Positions 29,202 through 39,160 of a stretch of DNA of 42,034 bases are shown piece after piece. Each line of letters starts with the position of its first letter. Position 1 is the first letter of the stretch. The stretch is from Priapulus caudatus (taxonomy: Eukaryota > Priapulida > Priapulimorpha > Priapulimorphida > Priapulidae), in assembly GCF_000485595.1 (NCBI RefSeq), contig NW_014577830.1, positions 79,853 to 121,886 of the forward strand. Reading direction: 5' to 3'. The notes below the pieces were generated by a model. The model was not told the DNA's origin. It made no database searches and worked only from the letters and a program-made list of their open reading frames with translations. Made by a program: the position numbers and the translations under genes.

Positions 29202-29719
29202 TAGTGCGTTCGATTTTCTTCCCCAAGTTAACCTGGGTCTGCTCGGGCCAGCCCCAAATACGTTCGATTTGGCAGTCACGTGGTATTTTTGCGTTACCCG
29301 GGTCAACCCGGGTGAGGACGAAGTGAGCGGCTCGCCGAGCCGCTACTTGGTGGGGGGGGGCTTGGGGAAGTATCCCACAATCCATTGCAATGACACCATG
29401 CATGGCGACGATATCAGTGCGGGATCAGTGCTGCATGAATGTAGCAGTGCGAATGAATGCGTGTGTTTGCTCAAGGACGGTGAATGGATAGGATGATGTT
29501 TATTACTGGACATGCTCTCTATCTTTGAGCCGCTCATTGTTCATAATTTCATTAATAATAAGATTGCAATTGCTATTCTTTTTTTCTTGTCACTGGCATC
29601 CATGATAATTAACCCGGGTTAACCCAAAAACCCTTCGTTTATCTTCCCTAACCCAGATGCGTTCGATTTCGTACCCAGGTTAACCCAGGTGGCTCTGGGA
29701 AAGCAAATCGAACGCACTA
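29202..29719. mobile_element. MITE-like element with TA target duplication
   Basis: GTGCGTTCGATTT at the left and its reverse complement at the right, each bordered by TA (29202-29203 and 29718-29719). Subterminal copies of the CGTTCGATTT word at about 29259 and 29649, and CCCGGGTTAACCC-type palindromic blocks (about 29296-29311 and 29612-29626), are arranged symmetrically, giving a long imperfect foldback. TA duplication suits Tc1/mariner-like enzymes, but no transposase frame is seen. The 133-codon frame inside is probably chance. Confidence 0.7.
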
Positions 29720-29991
29720 TGGATATAGCTCATAGCGGCCGCTAGGCGTAGCCACCGGAAGTAGTCGTGACGCCATGACACCACTCGCAGATATGAAATA
29801 TTTACTGTGATAACCCTACCGGCATACGCTTCAGCGCAGCAGACGTCAGAACAAGCAACGAAAACATTGTGTAAAATCATTTCATTTGTATGTATTATAC
29901 CCTAAACTTGTGCTCTAACATTGTGTATTTACTTAAATGAGCGAACACACCGAGTATGAAATAGATAGCCGACATAAGCGCTACTGTACGT
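29720..29991. other. Non-coding stretch
   Basis: Nothing recognised except a NotI-like 'gcggccgct' and an 'aacattgtgtaaaatcat' block that resembles 28978-28995. Confidence 0.35.
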
Positions 29992-30069
29992 GTAGATACA
30001 ATAATGTAACCCAACAAGTGTAGGTTTACAAGAGTAGGTACGCTTGTTGGGTTACATTATTGTATCTAC
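29992..30069. repeat. Perfect 27-bp hairpin flanked by a direct repeat
   Basis: 29992-30018 and 30043-30069 are exact reverse complements over 27 bp with a 24-base loop. The hairpin lies between two copies of CTACTGTACGTGTA (29981-29994 and 30067-30080). Such an arrangement may be a young hairpin element with target duplication or a template-switch product. Confidence 0.75.
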
Positions 30070-30146
30070 TGTACGTGTACCACCAACACTGCTACTGGCA
30101 CTGGCAACAGGTAACCACCGGTGGCCCGCTGACACTTGCAGCCTTA

Positions 30147-30590
30147 AGGTAGGGGCACACGAGCGATTTTTATCGCCCGATCGCTGCGAATATGAAAATC
30201 GCTTGAAAAATTCGCCCGTGTGCCCGTTCACGTTGACGCCGATTTTAATCGCCCCATCGAATCGCCCGTATCCAAAATGTTAGATATTTTCGGGCGATTA
30301 TTTACGCCGGGCGATTATTATCGCTCGTGTGCCCGTGACCGGCGTATGTTGTCGCCCGATCGATTTTTCTAAACCAATCGGACGTGTTGTTGATATCATG
30401 TGATGTTAAAATGGCTGGAAGTGTGGAACTCCGCGAAGGCGTACGGTACGCTCTCAAATTGCCTCCGTGTGCCCTTCGTGATCGGGCGATTAATTTTGCT
30501 ACGTGTGCCCCTTCGTGATCGGGCGATTAAATTCCTATGGCGATTTAATCGCCGCGATCGGGCGATAAAAATCGCTCGTTGCCCCTAGCA
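30147..30590. mobile_element. PIF/Harbinger-like MITE, TTA target duplication
   Basis: 444 bp between two TTA triplets (30144-30146 and 30591-30593). Terminal inverted repeats start AGGTAGGGGCACACGAGCG and TGCTAGGGGCAACGAGCG and continue as CGATTTTTATCGCCCGATCG. Internal CGGGCGATTA words occur many times in both orientations. TTA/TAA duplications are typical of PIF/Harbinger. An internal 'atggctggaagtgtggaac' (from about 30410) may be a relic of an ancestral transposase start. The element is non-autonomous. Confidence 0.75.
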
Positions 30591-30628
30591 TTAGTCACTA
30601 GCAGTGTATTAGGTCCAGTAAAGTTGTT

Positions 30629-30949
30629 ATGCGCATATTTCTGCTATTTGTAACACACTGCTATATACCTGGCGCAAATTTATATATCGCAAGGTGCGTA
30701 ATCCGTCCCCTGCTACGTTCAGAACGGCTTGCCAGACTCACGGTTGATAGTGCAAACGTGGGCAGATCATCTGATAGCAGGTTGATACAAAAGTTGATCG
30801 ACCGGCAGCTGAGGCTTGAAAGTGTAATACCCATCTTAAGGTCAATGAAAATTTGGTTCAGGTCTGGTTTAATGTTGAAGTTAGTGTTTCCTTGCCTAGT
30901 TTACGACACAAATACCACACAAAGCCACCGCTGGTCGTTAAGAATTTAG
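30629..30949 (+). CDS. Hypothetical 106-codon frame
   Basis: A plus-strand frame starting with ATG just after the Harbinger-like MITE. The first 12 residues are hydrophobic (MRIFLLFVTHCY); the rest is Arg/Leu-rich (CVIRPLLRSERLARLTVDS, RLIQKLIDRQLRLESVIP) and could form helices. I recognise no family. There is no splice or promoter evidence, and a frame of this length is possible by chance. Confidence 0.2.
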   Translation: MRIFLLFVTHCYIPGANLYIARCVIRPLLRSERLARLTVDSANVGRSSDSRLIQKLIDRQLRLESVIPILRSMKIWFRSGLMLKLVFPCLVYDTNTTQSHRWSLRI

Positions 30950-31403
30950 CTGCAGTTACTCTTATGAGTTGATGATGGCTATTATTGAAGTGTTAATGTT
31001 CTTATAATATTTTTCAGGCACACATCTGTGCTGGTGTTCACTGCACTCTGAGGATATCGGTGAATGTATGATGACTAATGAAGAGGGAGTCTTGGTCACG
31101 ATTCAAACATAAACATCAACATATTTGGGGAGACAACGTATCAGACGATTCGGGGCAACGTCAAATATCGAGACATGTATGACGATTCGAGAGCAATGAT
31201 CAGACATCAAGAGCCATGCTCTAAACAGTACGAAAATCCGCGCCTTCAATCACACGACGAACAGCGGCATCAACCAACGAGGAAGAGCCCGAATCATCGT
31301 CATCCGGGAATCACTACAGGACTTTAGACATAGATAATAGATAAAATATACATATATGTCAGACAAATTGAAGTAAACGTTTCATTATATATTTTCTATA
31401 ATT
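30950..31403. other. Non-coding stretch
   Basis: No gene. An acceptor-like 'ttcttataatatttttcag' ends at about 31018 and is followed by 300 bp without a clear frame. Nothing else noted. Confidence 0.3.
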
Positions 31404-32691
31404 ATTCTATATTTTATCCAGATTAGTTATTCTCAGCCTATGTTATTCTTATAACTGTAAATAAATTTATTCATTGTATAAGTAAAATATAAAGACTGTT
31501 TCATTTCACTCTGGCGTTTTTGTATAATCAAACACACTATTATTACTCTTATAATTACTACTACTACAATTACATAAATCTACATTATATTATTAGTATT
31601 ACTAGTACCATAATTATTACTATAATAATTATTAGTTATAATAATTATCATTTTTAGCTCACCTTGACATCGTCAAGCTGAGCTATTGCCATGGGTCGTC
31701 GTCCGTCGTACGTCCGTCGTCCGTCCGTTCGTCAGTCCCCGTCGTTCAAACATTTGTTTCGGTCAACGATAACTCAGCACCTTTGACCCACATTTTGAAA
31801 TTGGGTGTAGTTGTTACTGCTATGCTCCCATATAGAAACGTCCTATTTTTAAAGGCACGCCAGTCGACGTACTTTAAGCCACAGCAATTTTTTTTGGCAA
31901 AATTGCGAATTGCCATTAGTCAGTTCAGGTTCAACGGATTGTGCTCATTTTGTATTTGAGATGAATAGGGCCAGGGGTTTTGGATTTTTTACAAAAAAAT
32001 TTATGCAAATTATGTAGGGTTTGGCAATTATATAGCATATTATATAGACACGCAGATAACAAACAGTCTGTTAAGGGCTAGGGGTTTTTATATTAAATTT
32101 TTTTTTGCAAATTAGGTAGGGTTCGGCAATTATATAGCATAGGTGTATAGACACCCAGTCGTCACCTCGTCTGTTGTTTTACAAGATTTCATTGACAATA
32201 TCTTTAATGTAAAATTGTATATCCTCTCCACCCTGCGAAAAAATCTATATTAAAGTAAGATTACAAAACATGTCGGAACGCAGCATAACCTATTTATTTA
32301 TAAAGGCATGGCTACAAAGCGGGTGTAGCGCCATCTACCGTCACAAATTGTGATTCATTTTGGTTTCTAAATTATTGCGATATACAGATGGCAATCGTTT
32401 CTATAATGCACGTGATGGTTGCTTAATATAAAACTGATTTCTCTTACCCCACTCATTTGTGTCCTTTTTTGTGGTGAGCTACAGTGTCATTGACACTTTC
32501 ATTATTAATTACTTGCATGTCTCAATAAATTTATATTCACCTATATGCTGCCTGTACAGTATTATTGTTATTCATCCAAAACATAAAACCTGATTTTCAG
32601 TATTATATACCATACCATAATATAGCTCATGTTATTATCATTTTAATTATAATTACGTTTATCATTTTTTAGTTAAAAGTTTATCAAAATT
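31404..32691. repeat. Tandem duplication unit 1, split by an insertion
   Basis: 31404-31655 plus 32504-32691 together match 32744-33168 (about 425 bp). The 848 bp in between are absent from unit 2. Shared words include 'ctcagcctatgttattctt', 'tcactctggcgttttt' and 'catccaaaacataaaacc'. AT-rich, non-coding. Confidence 0.85.
31656..32503. mobile_element. DNA element inserted in duplication unit 1
   Basis: Absent from the other copy, so a true insertion. Left end AGCTCACCTTGACATCG, right end GGTGAGCTACAGTGTCA: the AGCTCACC / GGTGAGCT pair forms short terminal inverted repeats. Next to the left end are 'cgtccgtcgtccgtccgttc' tandem words. Internally 'ggcaattatatagcat' with flanks occurs twice (32021 and 32130). 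No transposase frame; probably a non-autonomous element. The flanks around the ends both read TCATT-like, suggesting a short target duplication. Confidence 0.75.
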
Positions 32692-32699
32692 ATTTACTC

Positions 32700-32743
<44 letters not shown>
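32700..32743. repeat. TTTA microsatellite
   Basis: About 11 units of TTTA, lying exactly between the two duplication units. Confidence 0.9.
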
Positions 32744-32744
<1 letters not shown>

Positions 32745-33168
32745 TTCTATATTTTATACAGATTAGTTATTCTCAGCCTATGTTATTCTTATAACTGTAA
32801 ATAAATTTATTCATTGTATAAATAAAATATAAAGACTGTTTCATTTCACTCTGGCGTTTTTGTGTAATCCAACACACTATTATTACTCTTATAATTACTA
32901 CTACTACAATCTACATTATATTATTAGTATTACTAGTACCATAGTTATGACTAAAATAATTATTAGTTATAATAATTATCATTTTTATTAATTACTTGTC
33001 TCAATAAATTTATATTTTATCTATATATGCTGCCTGTATTATTGTTATTCATCCAAAACATAAAACCTGATTTTCAGTATTATATACTATACCATAATAG
33101 ATGTCAGTTATTATTATATTAATTATAATTACGTTTATCATTTTTAGTTAAAAGTGTTATCAAAATTT
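32744..33168. repeat. Tandem duplication unit 2 (empty site)
   Basis: Uninterrupted copy of the unit; 'aattatcatttttattaattac' near 32975-32995 is the pre-insertion state of the site occupied in unit 1. Confidence 0.85.
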
Positions 33169-33278
33169 ATATATGTAATATATAGCAGTAAATATGTATA
33201 GACTCATATCGTCTCTTCTCCCACTCTCTCGGAGAGAGAGAAAGGGTATTATATATATATATATATATAAATATATAT

Positions 33279-33458
33279 CAGGGGCGTAGCCAGCCTTTCC
33301 AAGAGGGGGCCATCCAAAACCTAATATATATTTAATAAAACTTCGCGTGATTCGTTTCATGCTTTTATATAGCATACTGTATCAGATATGTGCGATTGTT
33401 GATAACAAACCAGGGTGAAGATTCGGAATGCCCTGGAATCACTCCTCGCTACGCCCTG
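33279..33458. mobile_element. Short hAT-like MITE
   Basis: 180 bp with ends CAGGGGCGTAGC and GCTACGCCCTG. CAGGGGCGTAGC-type tips are common in hAT elements. The flanking 8 bases (ATATATAT and TACTATAT) match at 6 of 8, consistent with a decayed 8-bp duplication, but the region is TA-rich, so this is weak. Confidence 0.55.
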
Positions 33459-33920
33459 TACTATATTAGTATATATATATAATACACACATAGTATATAT
33501 ATATATATATATAATATATAATTATAGTATATATTATGTTCCTTCCGCTTCTCGTAGATAATAGGGCTGGAAAATCAAAAATTTCTCTAATGAATGTTCC
33601 AAAAAATCCTTTTGAATGTTCCATCTTTGGCAGCTCTAGATCTATAATGTTTCATAATCTTTCATGTATATTCATCAAAGTTTGTTTTCATATGAATGGG
33701 ATTTGACTGGCAACAAGAATTATTATAATTGGTAGAATAGGCTGCGACTAGCTAGCACGTGACTCGTGACGTCACGTGCAAAACTATTATATCGTGCATT
33801 TCTCTTTCATTCTAGCTGTATATATCTAGATATATACATATTCATATTTATATAATCTCTTAAGTATTGATCAAAGGTTTTTTTCATGCTAATTTGAATA
33901 ATATAATAAGTCGCATTTTT
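33459..33920. other. AT-rich non-coding with TA microsatellites
   Basis: TA-rich tracts at 33460-33535 and 33820-33860. 33735-33782 has 'cacgtgactcgtgacgtcacgtg', a partial palindrome with a CRE-like TGACGTCA (33767-33774). No gene recognised. Confidence 0.4.
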
Positions 33921-33973
33921 CATTACCTCCGCCCACGGAGTTAACGGAGTAACGGCGTGGAGGGGAGGTAATG
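33921..33973. repeat. Small inverted repeat CATTACCTCC
   Basis: CATTACCTCC at 33921-33930 pairs with GGAGGTAATG at 33964-33973; inside, CGGAG/CTCCG words repeat. Looks like the collapsed remains of a MITE. Confidence 0.5.
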
Positions 33974-33984
33974 TAATCGGTCTC

Positions 33985-34222
33985 GTGTGTGTGTATGTGT
34001 GTGTGTGTGTGTGTGTCCAGTCCGCACGGCGCGATCGATAGCGTGTCGAGTCAGCGAGCGGCGAGTCAGCAGCAGGCGAGTGAGTCAGCAGCAACCACCA
34101 GCGAGCGGCGAGTCAGCAGCCGCCACCAGCGAGCGGCGAGTCAGCAGCCGCCACCAGCGAGCGGCGAGTCAGCAGCAGGCGAGTCAGTCAGCAGCAGCCA
34201 GCAGCGAGCGGCGAGCCAGCTC
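33985..34222. repeat. GT microsatellite and GCGAGTCAGCAGC minisatellite
   Basis: GT run 33985-34016, then at about 34048-34222 tandem units of 'gcgagcggcgagtcagcagc' with or without a 'cgccacca' spacer (about 28 bp long when present). The units vary in length, showing recent expansion. Open Ser/Ala/Arg-rich frames are by-products. Confidence 0.85.
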
Positions 34223-35228
34223 GTAACACATACATGTTACATGCTGGCGGAGGTATGCACTCTCCGTGAGTGCCCTCTGTCTAGTTTGAAATGTTGTGGG
34301 GCACACACCGGCAGATTCAGCTTTTGGTAGTGGTTGGAAGATGGCGGCAGCTGGCGCGGTGGCGTCACATTCACGCTGAGCGTGGATAGGCTAAGAGCTA
34401 TATCCAGTTAGTATAAATGGAACCACTCCTGGGGTTTTTACCCCAGATCTGGGGGTTTTCAGTTCAATCTTGGGTTTTGGGGGTTTTCACTTGCAATCTG
34501 GCTTTTTTTCTAGAAACATGGAGTTCAATTTCTGCAGAGTATAATTTAGTTCCCGCCGCCCTGCCGAGTTCAAGGCGAGTGATACCGGTGTCACGGTCTG
34601 AGATTGCACCGGTTAGAAATGACCCCAGCACGTCGTGCGCATGCGTCACGCATGCGCAGTAGCGCTGTGTGTAAAGCGCAGTAGCATTGGGCAAATGAGA
34701 CTGCCGCGGTGGTGGCAGTCAGCTTTGTACCGTAGAGTTTGGACCGTAGTGCCTGCGATAACTAATACATATACTATACTATTATAGCTCATAATAAGCA
34801 GGAGATATCAAATAATTATGTTACAATCTACTCTTAGCATTTTGAGAACAATGGGTGGTTTTGAACAATGTTTATGTTCAAAACACCACACCGGTAAACT
34901 ACCGCGAAGATGGCACACAGCCACACACTCGTTTTGTGACTAGTCAACATTGATTAACTCGTCCAGCTATATGCAAGCACCTAGGAAAACGATCAGACGA
35001 AATATGAGAACAAAGTGCCGAGTGAACACAATTATGTCGTTTAATACCCGTGGAGTCACCGTGATATCTATACTTTAATGACAAATTTCGTCTGAGAAAA
35101 CGGTTAGTTAAAAAATTTGTTCACGCAGTTCATGAAAATATAATAAGAATAATAAGAAGGATTAATTCAGGAATAAACAGAAAATAAACACATATATGTT
35201 GCTATCTACTCAGATAATGTGAATAATT
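34223..35228. other. Mostly non-coding; G-rich and palindromic motifs
   Basis: At 34431-34487 four or more GGG/GGGGG runs separated by TTTT and CAGTTC are seen (possible G-quadruplex on the plus strand). No gene is convincing: frames of about 80 codons around 34420-34690 cross the G runs. The NRF-1-like palindrome is listed separately. Confidence 0.4.
34636..34658. promoter_or_regulatory. Palindromic NRF-1-like site
   Basis: TGCGCATGCG (34636-34645) and CGCATGCGCA (34649-34658) form perfect 10-bp inverted arms with a TCA spacer. Each is close to the known NRF-1 motif (TGCGCATGCGCA). A GC-rich 'cgcagtagcgctgtg' follows. Could mark a promoter, but no gene start is seen near. Confidence 0.3.
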
Positions 35229-36050
35229 CAACTATCCCCGTCCTCCTCCTCCCCCCTCCTACTCCCACATCACCTTCTCCCTTCGATCCCCATCACCTTC
35301 TCACCTCTTGCTCATCGATCACTGTCTCCCCTCTTCCTCTTCCTCCTCTTCCTGCCCCTACTCCTCCTCCATCACCTTCTCCCATTCTTCTCCTTCTCCT
35401 CCTCCTCCTCCTCCTCCTCCTCCTCCATCACTTTCTCCCCTCTTCCTCCTCCTCCCTACTTCATCACCTTTTCCCCTCCTCCTCCTCCTCCTCCTGCCCC
35501 CTACTTCTCCTCCATGACCTTCTTCATTCGATCTCCATCACCTTTTCCGCTCCTCCTCCTCCCCCTCCTTCTCCTCCCCTACACCATCACCTTCTCCACT
35601 CCTCCTCCTACTCCAACACCTTCTCCCTTCCTCCTCCTCCCCCTCCTCCTCCCCTCCTCCTCCCCTCCTCCTCATCCCTCCTACTCCAACACTTTCTTCC
35701 CTCCTCCTCCTCCTCCTCCTTCTCCTCCTCCTCCTCCATGACCTTCTTTATTCGATCTCCATCACCTCTCCCCCTGCTTATCCTCCTCCCCCTACTCCAA
35801 CACCTTCTTCCTTCCTCCTCCTCTACCTCCTCCTCCCCCCTCCTCCCCTTCCCCTCATCACCCCCTACTCAAACACTTTCTTTCCTCCTCCTCCTCCTCC
35901 TCCTCCTCCTCATTCTCCATAACCTTCTTCATTCGATCTCCATCACCTTCTCCCCCTGCTTCTCCTCCTCTCCCCTACTCCATCACCTTCTCCGCTCCTC
36001 CTCCTCCTCCTCCTCCTCCTCCCCCCTACTCCAGCACCTTCCCAGCTAAC
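35229..36050. repeat. Polypyrimidine (CTC/TCC) minisatellite
   Basis: About 820 bp almost without purines except in recurring 'catcaccttctcc' and 'catgaccttcttcattcgatctccatcacc'-like blocks (about 35514, 35737 and 35918). It is a long homopyrimidine-homopurine tract capable of triplex (H-DNA) formation. The 276-codon Ser/Pro/Leu frame across it is compositional. Confidence 0.9.
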
Positions 36051-36297
36051 ACAAAACGTTTTCGCAACGTTTTTGAATTGTTATTTTATGGTTTGGTACG
36101 AATGAAACGTTTCCCAAACGTTCGTAAAACGTTTCTAATAAAGTAATATTTTTGTTATTTAAAAACGTTTGCTAAAAACGTTCTAAATTACGGTTAGTAA
36201 AACGTTTATAACAAGGTTATTGAAAAACGTTTGTCAAAATCGTTTTGTTAACGTTCAGTAAACGTTGATAGTAACGTTACATGTCGGTTCTTAATGG
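36051..36297. mobile_element. AACGTTT-repeat DNA element, left part
   Basis: Starts with tip CCCAGCTAACA, the inverse of the tip at about 28382, followed by many AAACGTTT words spaced irregularly. Interrupted by the element 36298-37250; the same word type resumes at 37251 ('cgtttgccaaaatcttgttat'), so that element was inserted into it. Confidence 0.6.
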
Positions 36298-37250
36298 CCC
36301 TGTCACACCTTGACGATTTAGCCAGCGTATGCCGGACGTATCACAATTTCTCTAAAACGCTGGCATACGCTGAACTATCGATGTTTTTTTCAATTTTGGG
36401 CGTATACATAGCGTATTCATAACGAGTTGGACGTATGCTTAACGTATTATAGTAACGTATATAGAACGTTTCGATAACTTATAGATAACTTATGCCAACG
36501 AATGCTTAGCGTGTTGCCGGCGTTCACAACTTATACCCAACGATAGTCTAACTTATGCATAGCGCGCGGGAGCGTATCTCCGACGATCACGTGTCTAGCC
36601 TATAAAAAGGCTGCCGCTCGACGATTCAAATCATAACCGCACTAGACATCACAGTATCAACATCACCGTCGCAGTATCAACATGCCAATACCATTTTTAT
36701 ATACCAATTCCACTAAACGCTGCCAATACGCCATTATACGGTAACTGTAAGTTATAGAAACACGTTCAGTAAGTGCTGTGGTCGTCCGGAACACGTCAAA
36801 TACGTCTACAGAGTACATACGTCAATATGCGTTGGAGATAAGTTACACGTAGGTTCAAAGCACGTTACTCATAGGTTAGAAATAAGTTTTGGTTACGCTA
36901 GACATTATATCTCGACGTATTTCGACTTATGAGTAACTTACAAGTAACGTGTGTGAACGTGTGTCAATGATCGCATAACTTACCTACAACTTATGGCCCG
37001 CGTATGCGGGACGTATGGACATACGCTGGCATACATCGGAAAATTTTGAGCATACTTAAAATTTTTCGACGACCTCGCCGTGCTACGACGTATACCATCG
37101 TGCTTCAGCGTGCTTCAGCGTGCTTCAGCGTGCTTCAGCGTTCTTCAGCGTGCTCTTAACTTATACAAAGCTTACCCATAACTTATTCGACGTACGCCAG
37201 CGTATTCACCCAATTTTGTATACGTCCGGCATACGCTGGCTAATCGTCAA
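36298..37250. mobile_element. Nested DNA element with 29-bp terminal inverted repeats
   Basis: Left TGACGATTTAGCCAGCGTATG... (36311-36340) and right (37221-37249) are reverse complements apart from one inserted T. Left of it 'ggccctgtcacacct' has no right-hand partner, so the right tip may be shortened. The interior is dense in CGTAT, ACTTAT and AACGT words. A TATAAAAAGG box at 36601-36610 is followed by a GC-rich leader and ATG at 36680, probably the promoter relic of an ancestral transposase. No long frame remains. Confidence 0.65.
37101..37150. repeat. Five tandem copies of TGCTTCAGCG
   Basis: Exact 10-bp period, the fifth copy with one change. Lies inside the nested element. Confidence 0.95.
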
Positions 37251-37330
37251 CGTTTGCCAAAATCTTGTTATAAACCACTACGTAACATTTACAATAAGGT
37301 ACCAACCAACGTAATTTACCAAAGTTTATT

Positions 37331-38024
37331 TACTGTTTGCATTACCAAGCCTATGTTTAGGTTCCTGACAAACGATTTACTATAACTACATTTTATTCAC
37401 ATTTGAAACCTAGTAGGGTTGCGTTTCAGTTCGTGTTAATTAGTTACGTCGGGAAAGTGACCGACTGTGTGTGGGCACGTGATCGTGTAGGTGGTAATGT
37501 TCTAAATCCTGCGTTGTGTTATTGTTCATAACCCGTTGTCTCGTTTCGTGTTTGCGTTTCCGCTTGAAGGAATGTCAGCTAGTTCCCCTGTGTCTGGTGA
37601 GGCGTAGTAACGAAGATAACACCAATAATTTCACAAGTCCATAAGTGAGTTTTCCACGCAGAAGAATTTATTACCGCTCACGACACACACGTGAGCAAGA
37701 GTCCAGAAATGCATTAGCCTAGCATATGACTCTGTCCGTCCGTTCGTACGTCAGTCTCTGAGGTCGTCCGTGCGTCAGTCTCTGATGTCGTTCGTCCGTC
37801 CGTATACGTCAGACTTTCCAACGCAGTGAGAATATATGTGCGCACCTCGGGAGAGCTCCCAAGGTGTGTCTATAATATACACGACCAGCAAGGTGACGCC
37901 ATATGATTCTACCCGCGTGTGAGACCACATTGCGTACACGTGCACACGTTCTCCCCCAACATCGTGTTAAACATCTAGCAATCACGCCTCACTCACGTGT
38001 ACACATACGTGTACTCGACACTAT
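37331..38024. other. Non-coding stretch
   Basis: No gene. 37727-37815 has tandem 'gtccgtccgt', 'acgtcagtctctga' units. 37880-38000 is rich in CACGTG and ACACGTGT words. Confidence 0.35.
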
Positions 38025-38108
38025 GTTATCAAGAGCGTGTAAAGAAGGATATATTATACGCTTCTCTTATATATATTATACGCCTTCTTTATACGCTCTT
38101 GATGTTAT
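38025..38108. repeat. miRNA-precursor-like hairpin
   Basis: 38028-38048 pairs with 38083-38103 over 21 positions (ATCAAGAGCGT... / CCTTCTTTATACGC...), with one G-U type pair, around a 34-base AT-rich loop. GTTATC occurs on both outer sides in direct orientation (38025 and 38104). The right arm resembles 3239-3262 ('cttctttatatgctcttgatgtt'), so it belongs to a dispersed family rather than a single-copy miRNA. Confidence 0.55.
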
Positions 38109-38538
38109 CAGGAGCTGATGTTATTCAACTGCGCACGTCCGGTCTTCTACGAATTCTGCCTTCACAGGTCCGGGTGTGCGTCTATACGCAGAAGTATTAA
38201 CATCCTGTGTGTTGCCTCCTTAGCTAGTCACATGTATAATTCTACCATGAATATTTTAAATTAATTACTTTTAACTGAGCAGTCACTTTTAAATAAAAAT
38301 TAAAGCGTTAATAAAAATTAAAGCGCCAGCGGCAACGGTACGCGGGCTATAGTACTAGAGCTAACCAAGGCGCGGCTGTGATAGTGAAACACGCTTTGAT
38401 AGTGAACCACGCATACACTCATCCAGAACTCGATCGCCCTGGCACGTACGTTCGCGATAATCATTATGCCTCGCGCTGATTACCTAGTCTGAAACTGGGT
38501 CGCGTCCTATTAGCGGCGTGCTTCTGATAACGCTACAG

Positions 38539-38682
38539 CTGAAACGGGCAGGAGCCAGTCCACGCATAGCTCGCGTAACTTATAACGGACGCCGTATACG
38601 AGAGTACGAGTGGGAACATAATGGTCAGTTAGTCTTCGAATTGCGCGGAAGGCGGTTGTCGAGGCACAAGTACTGGACCAAG
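38539..38682 (+). CDS. Possible internal exon, 48 codons
   Basis: Between acceptor 'ctgataacgctacag' (ends 38538) and donor AAG/GTAAAT (38683) lies a frame of exactly 48 codons, both borders in phase 0, rich in charged residues (LKRAGASPRIARVTY, REYEWEHNGQLVFELRG, RRLSRHKYWTK). The sequence after the donor is AT-rich and gives only hydrophobic codons, as introns do. No flanking exon and no family is recognised; chance cannot be excluded. Confidence 0.3.
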
Positions 38683-38867
38683 GTAAATATATGTGTTGTA
38701 TTACTCCTCATAATAGTTATTATACGAGTTTCTCTGGTTAGCTTATGTGTTATCATAATTATTGTTTATGTTCATGAAGTATATGGCTAGAAGTAGGCCT
38801 AAATTGCCTCCGGACAGGCTGCATTACCTACACTTGGCATATGTATAGGCACTGTACTGCAGTACGG

Positions 38868-38918
38868 GCGCGCGCGCGCGCGCGCGCGTGTGTGTGTGTA
38901 TGTGTGTGTGTGTGTGTC
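38868..38918. repeat. GC/GT alternating (Z-DNA-type) tract
   Basis: (GC)10-11 followed by GT repeats with one TA step. Strictly alternating purine-pyrimidine, hence Z-DNA prone. Confidence 0.9.
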
Positions 38919-39071
38919 GTGAGTACGTGGTTGTACAGTTGTTCGACGTTATTATATTATACGTTATATCTGCCTTCTAATGGTATTGGACGGACGGGAG
39001 ACATCAATCCCCTTTAATTTGTCGACGCGTTCATACATTGCCTGTCCATTGTGTGCGGTCGTCGGGTACAT

Positions 39072-39072
39072 A

Positions 39073-39158
<86 letters not shown>
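39072..39158. repeat. TA then GA microsatellites
   Basis: Interrupted TA tract (39072-39123) passing directly into AG repeats (39124-39156). Confidence 0.95.

Positions 39159-39160
<2 letters not shown>

Noticed and set aside
29095-29496. 133-codon plus-strand frame
   Set aside because: Spans the left end of a MITE and its foldback interior; codons do not look conserved.
34047-34226. Ser/Ala/Arg-rich protein from the GCGAGTCAGCAGC repeat
   Set aside because: Short tandem repeat with no conserved frame or start context.
35219-36049. 276-codon Ser/Pro/Leu frame
   Set aside because: Translation of a polypyrimidine repeat; no globular or signal features.
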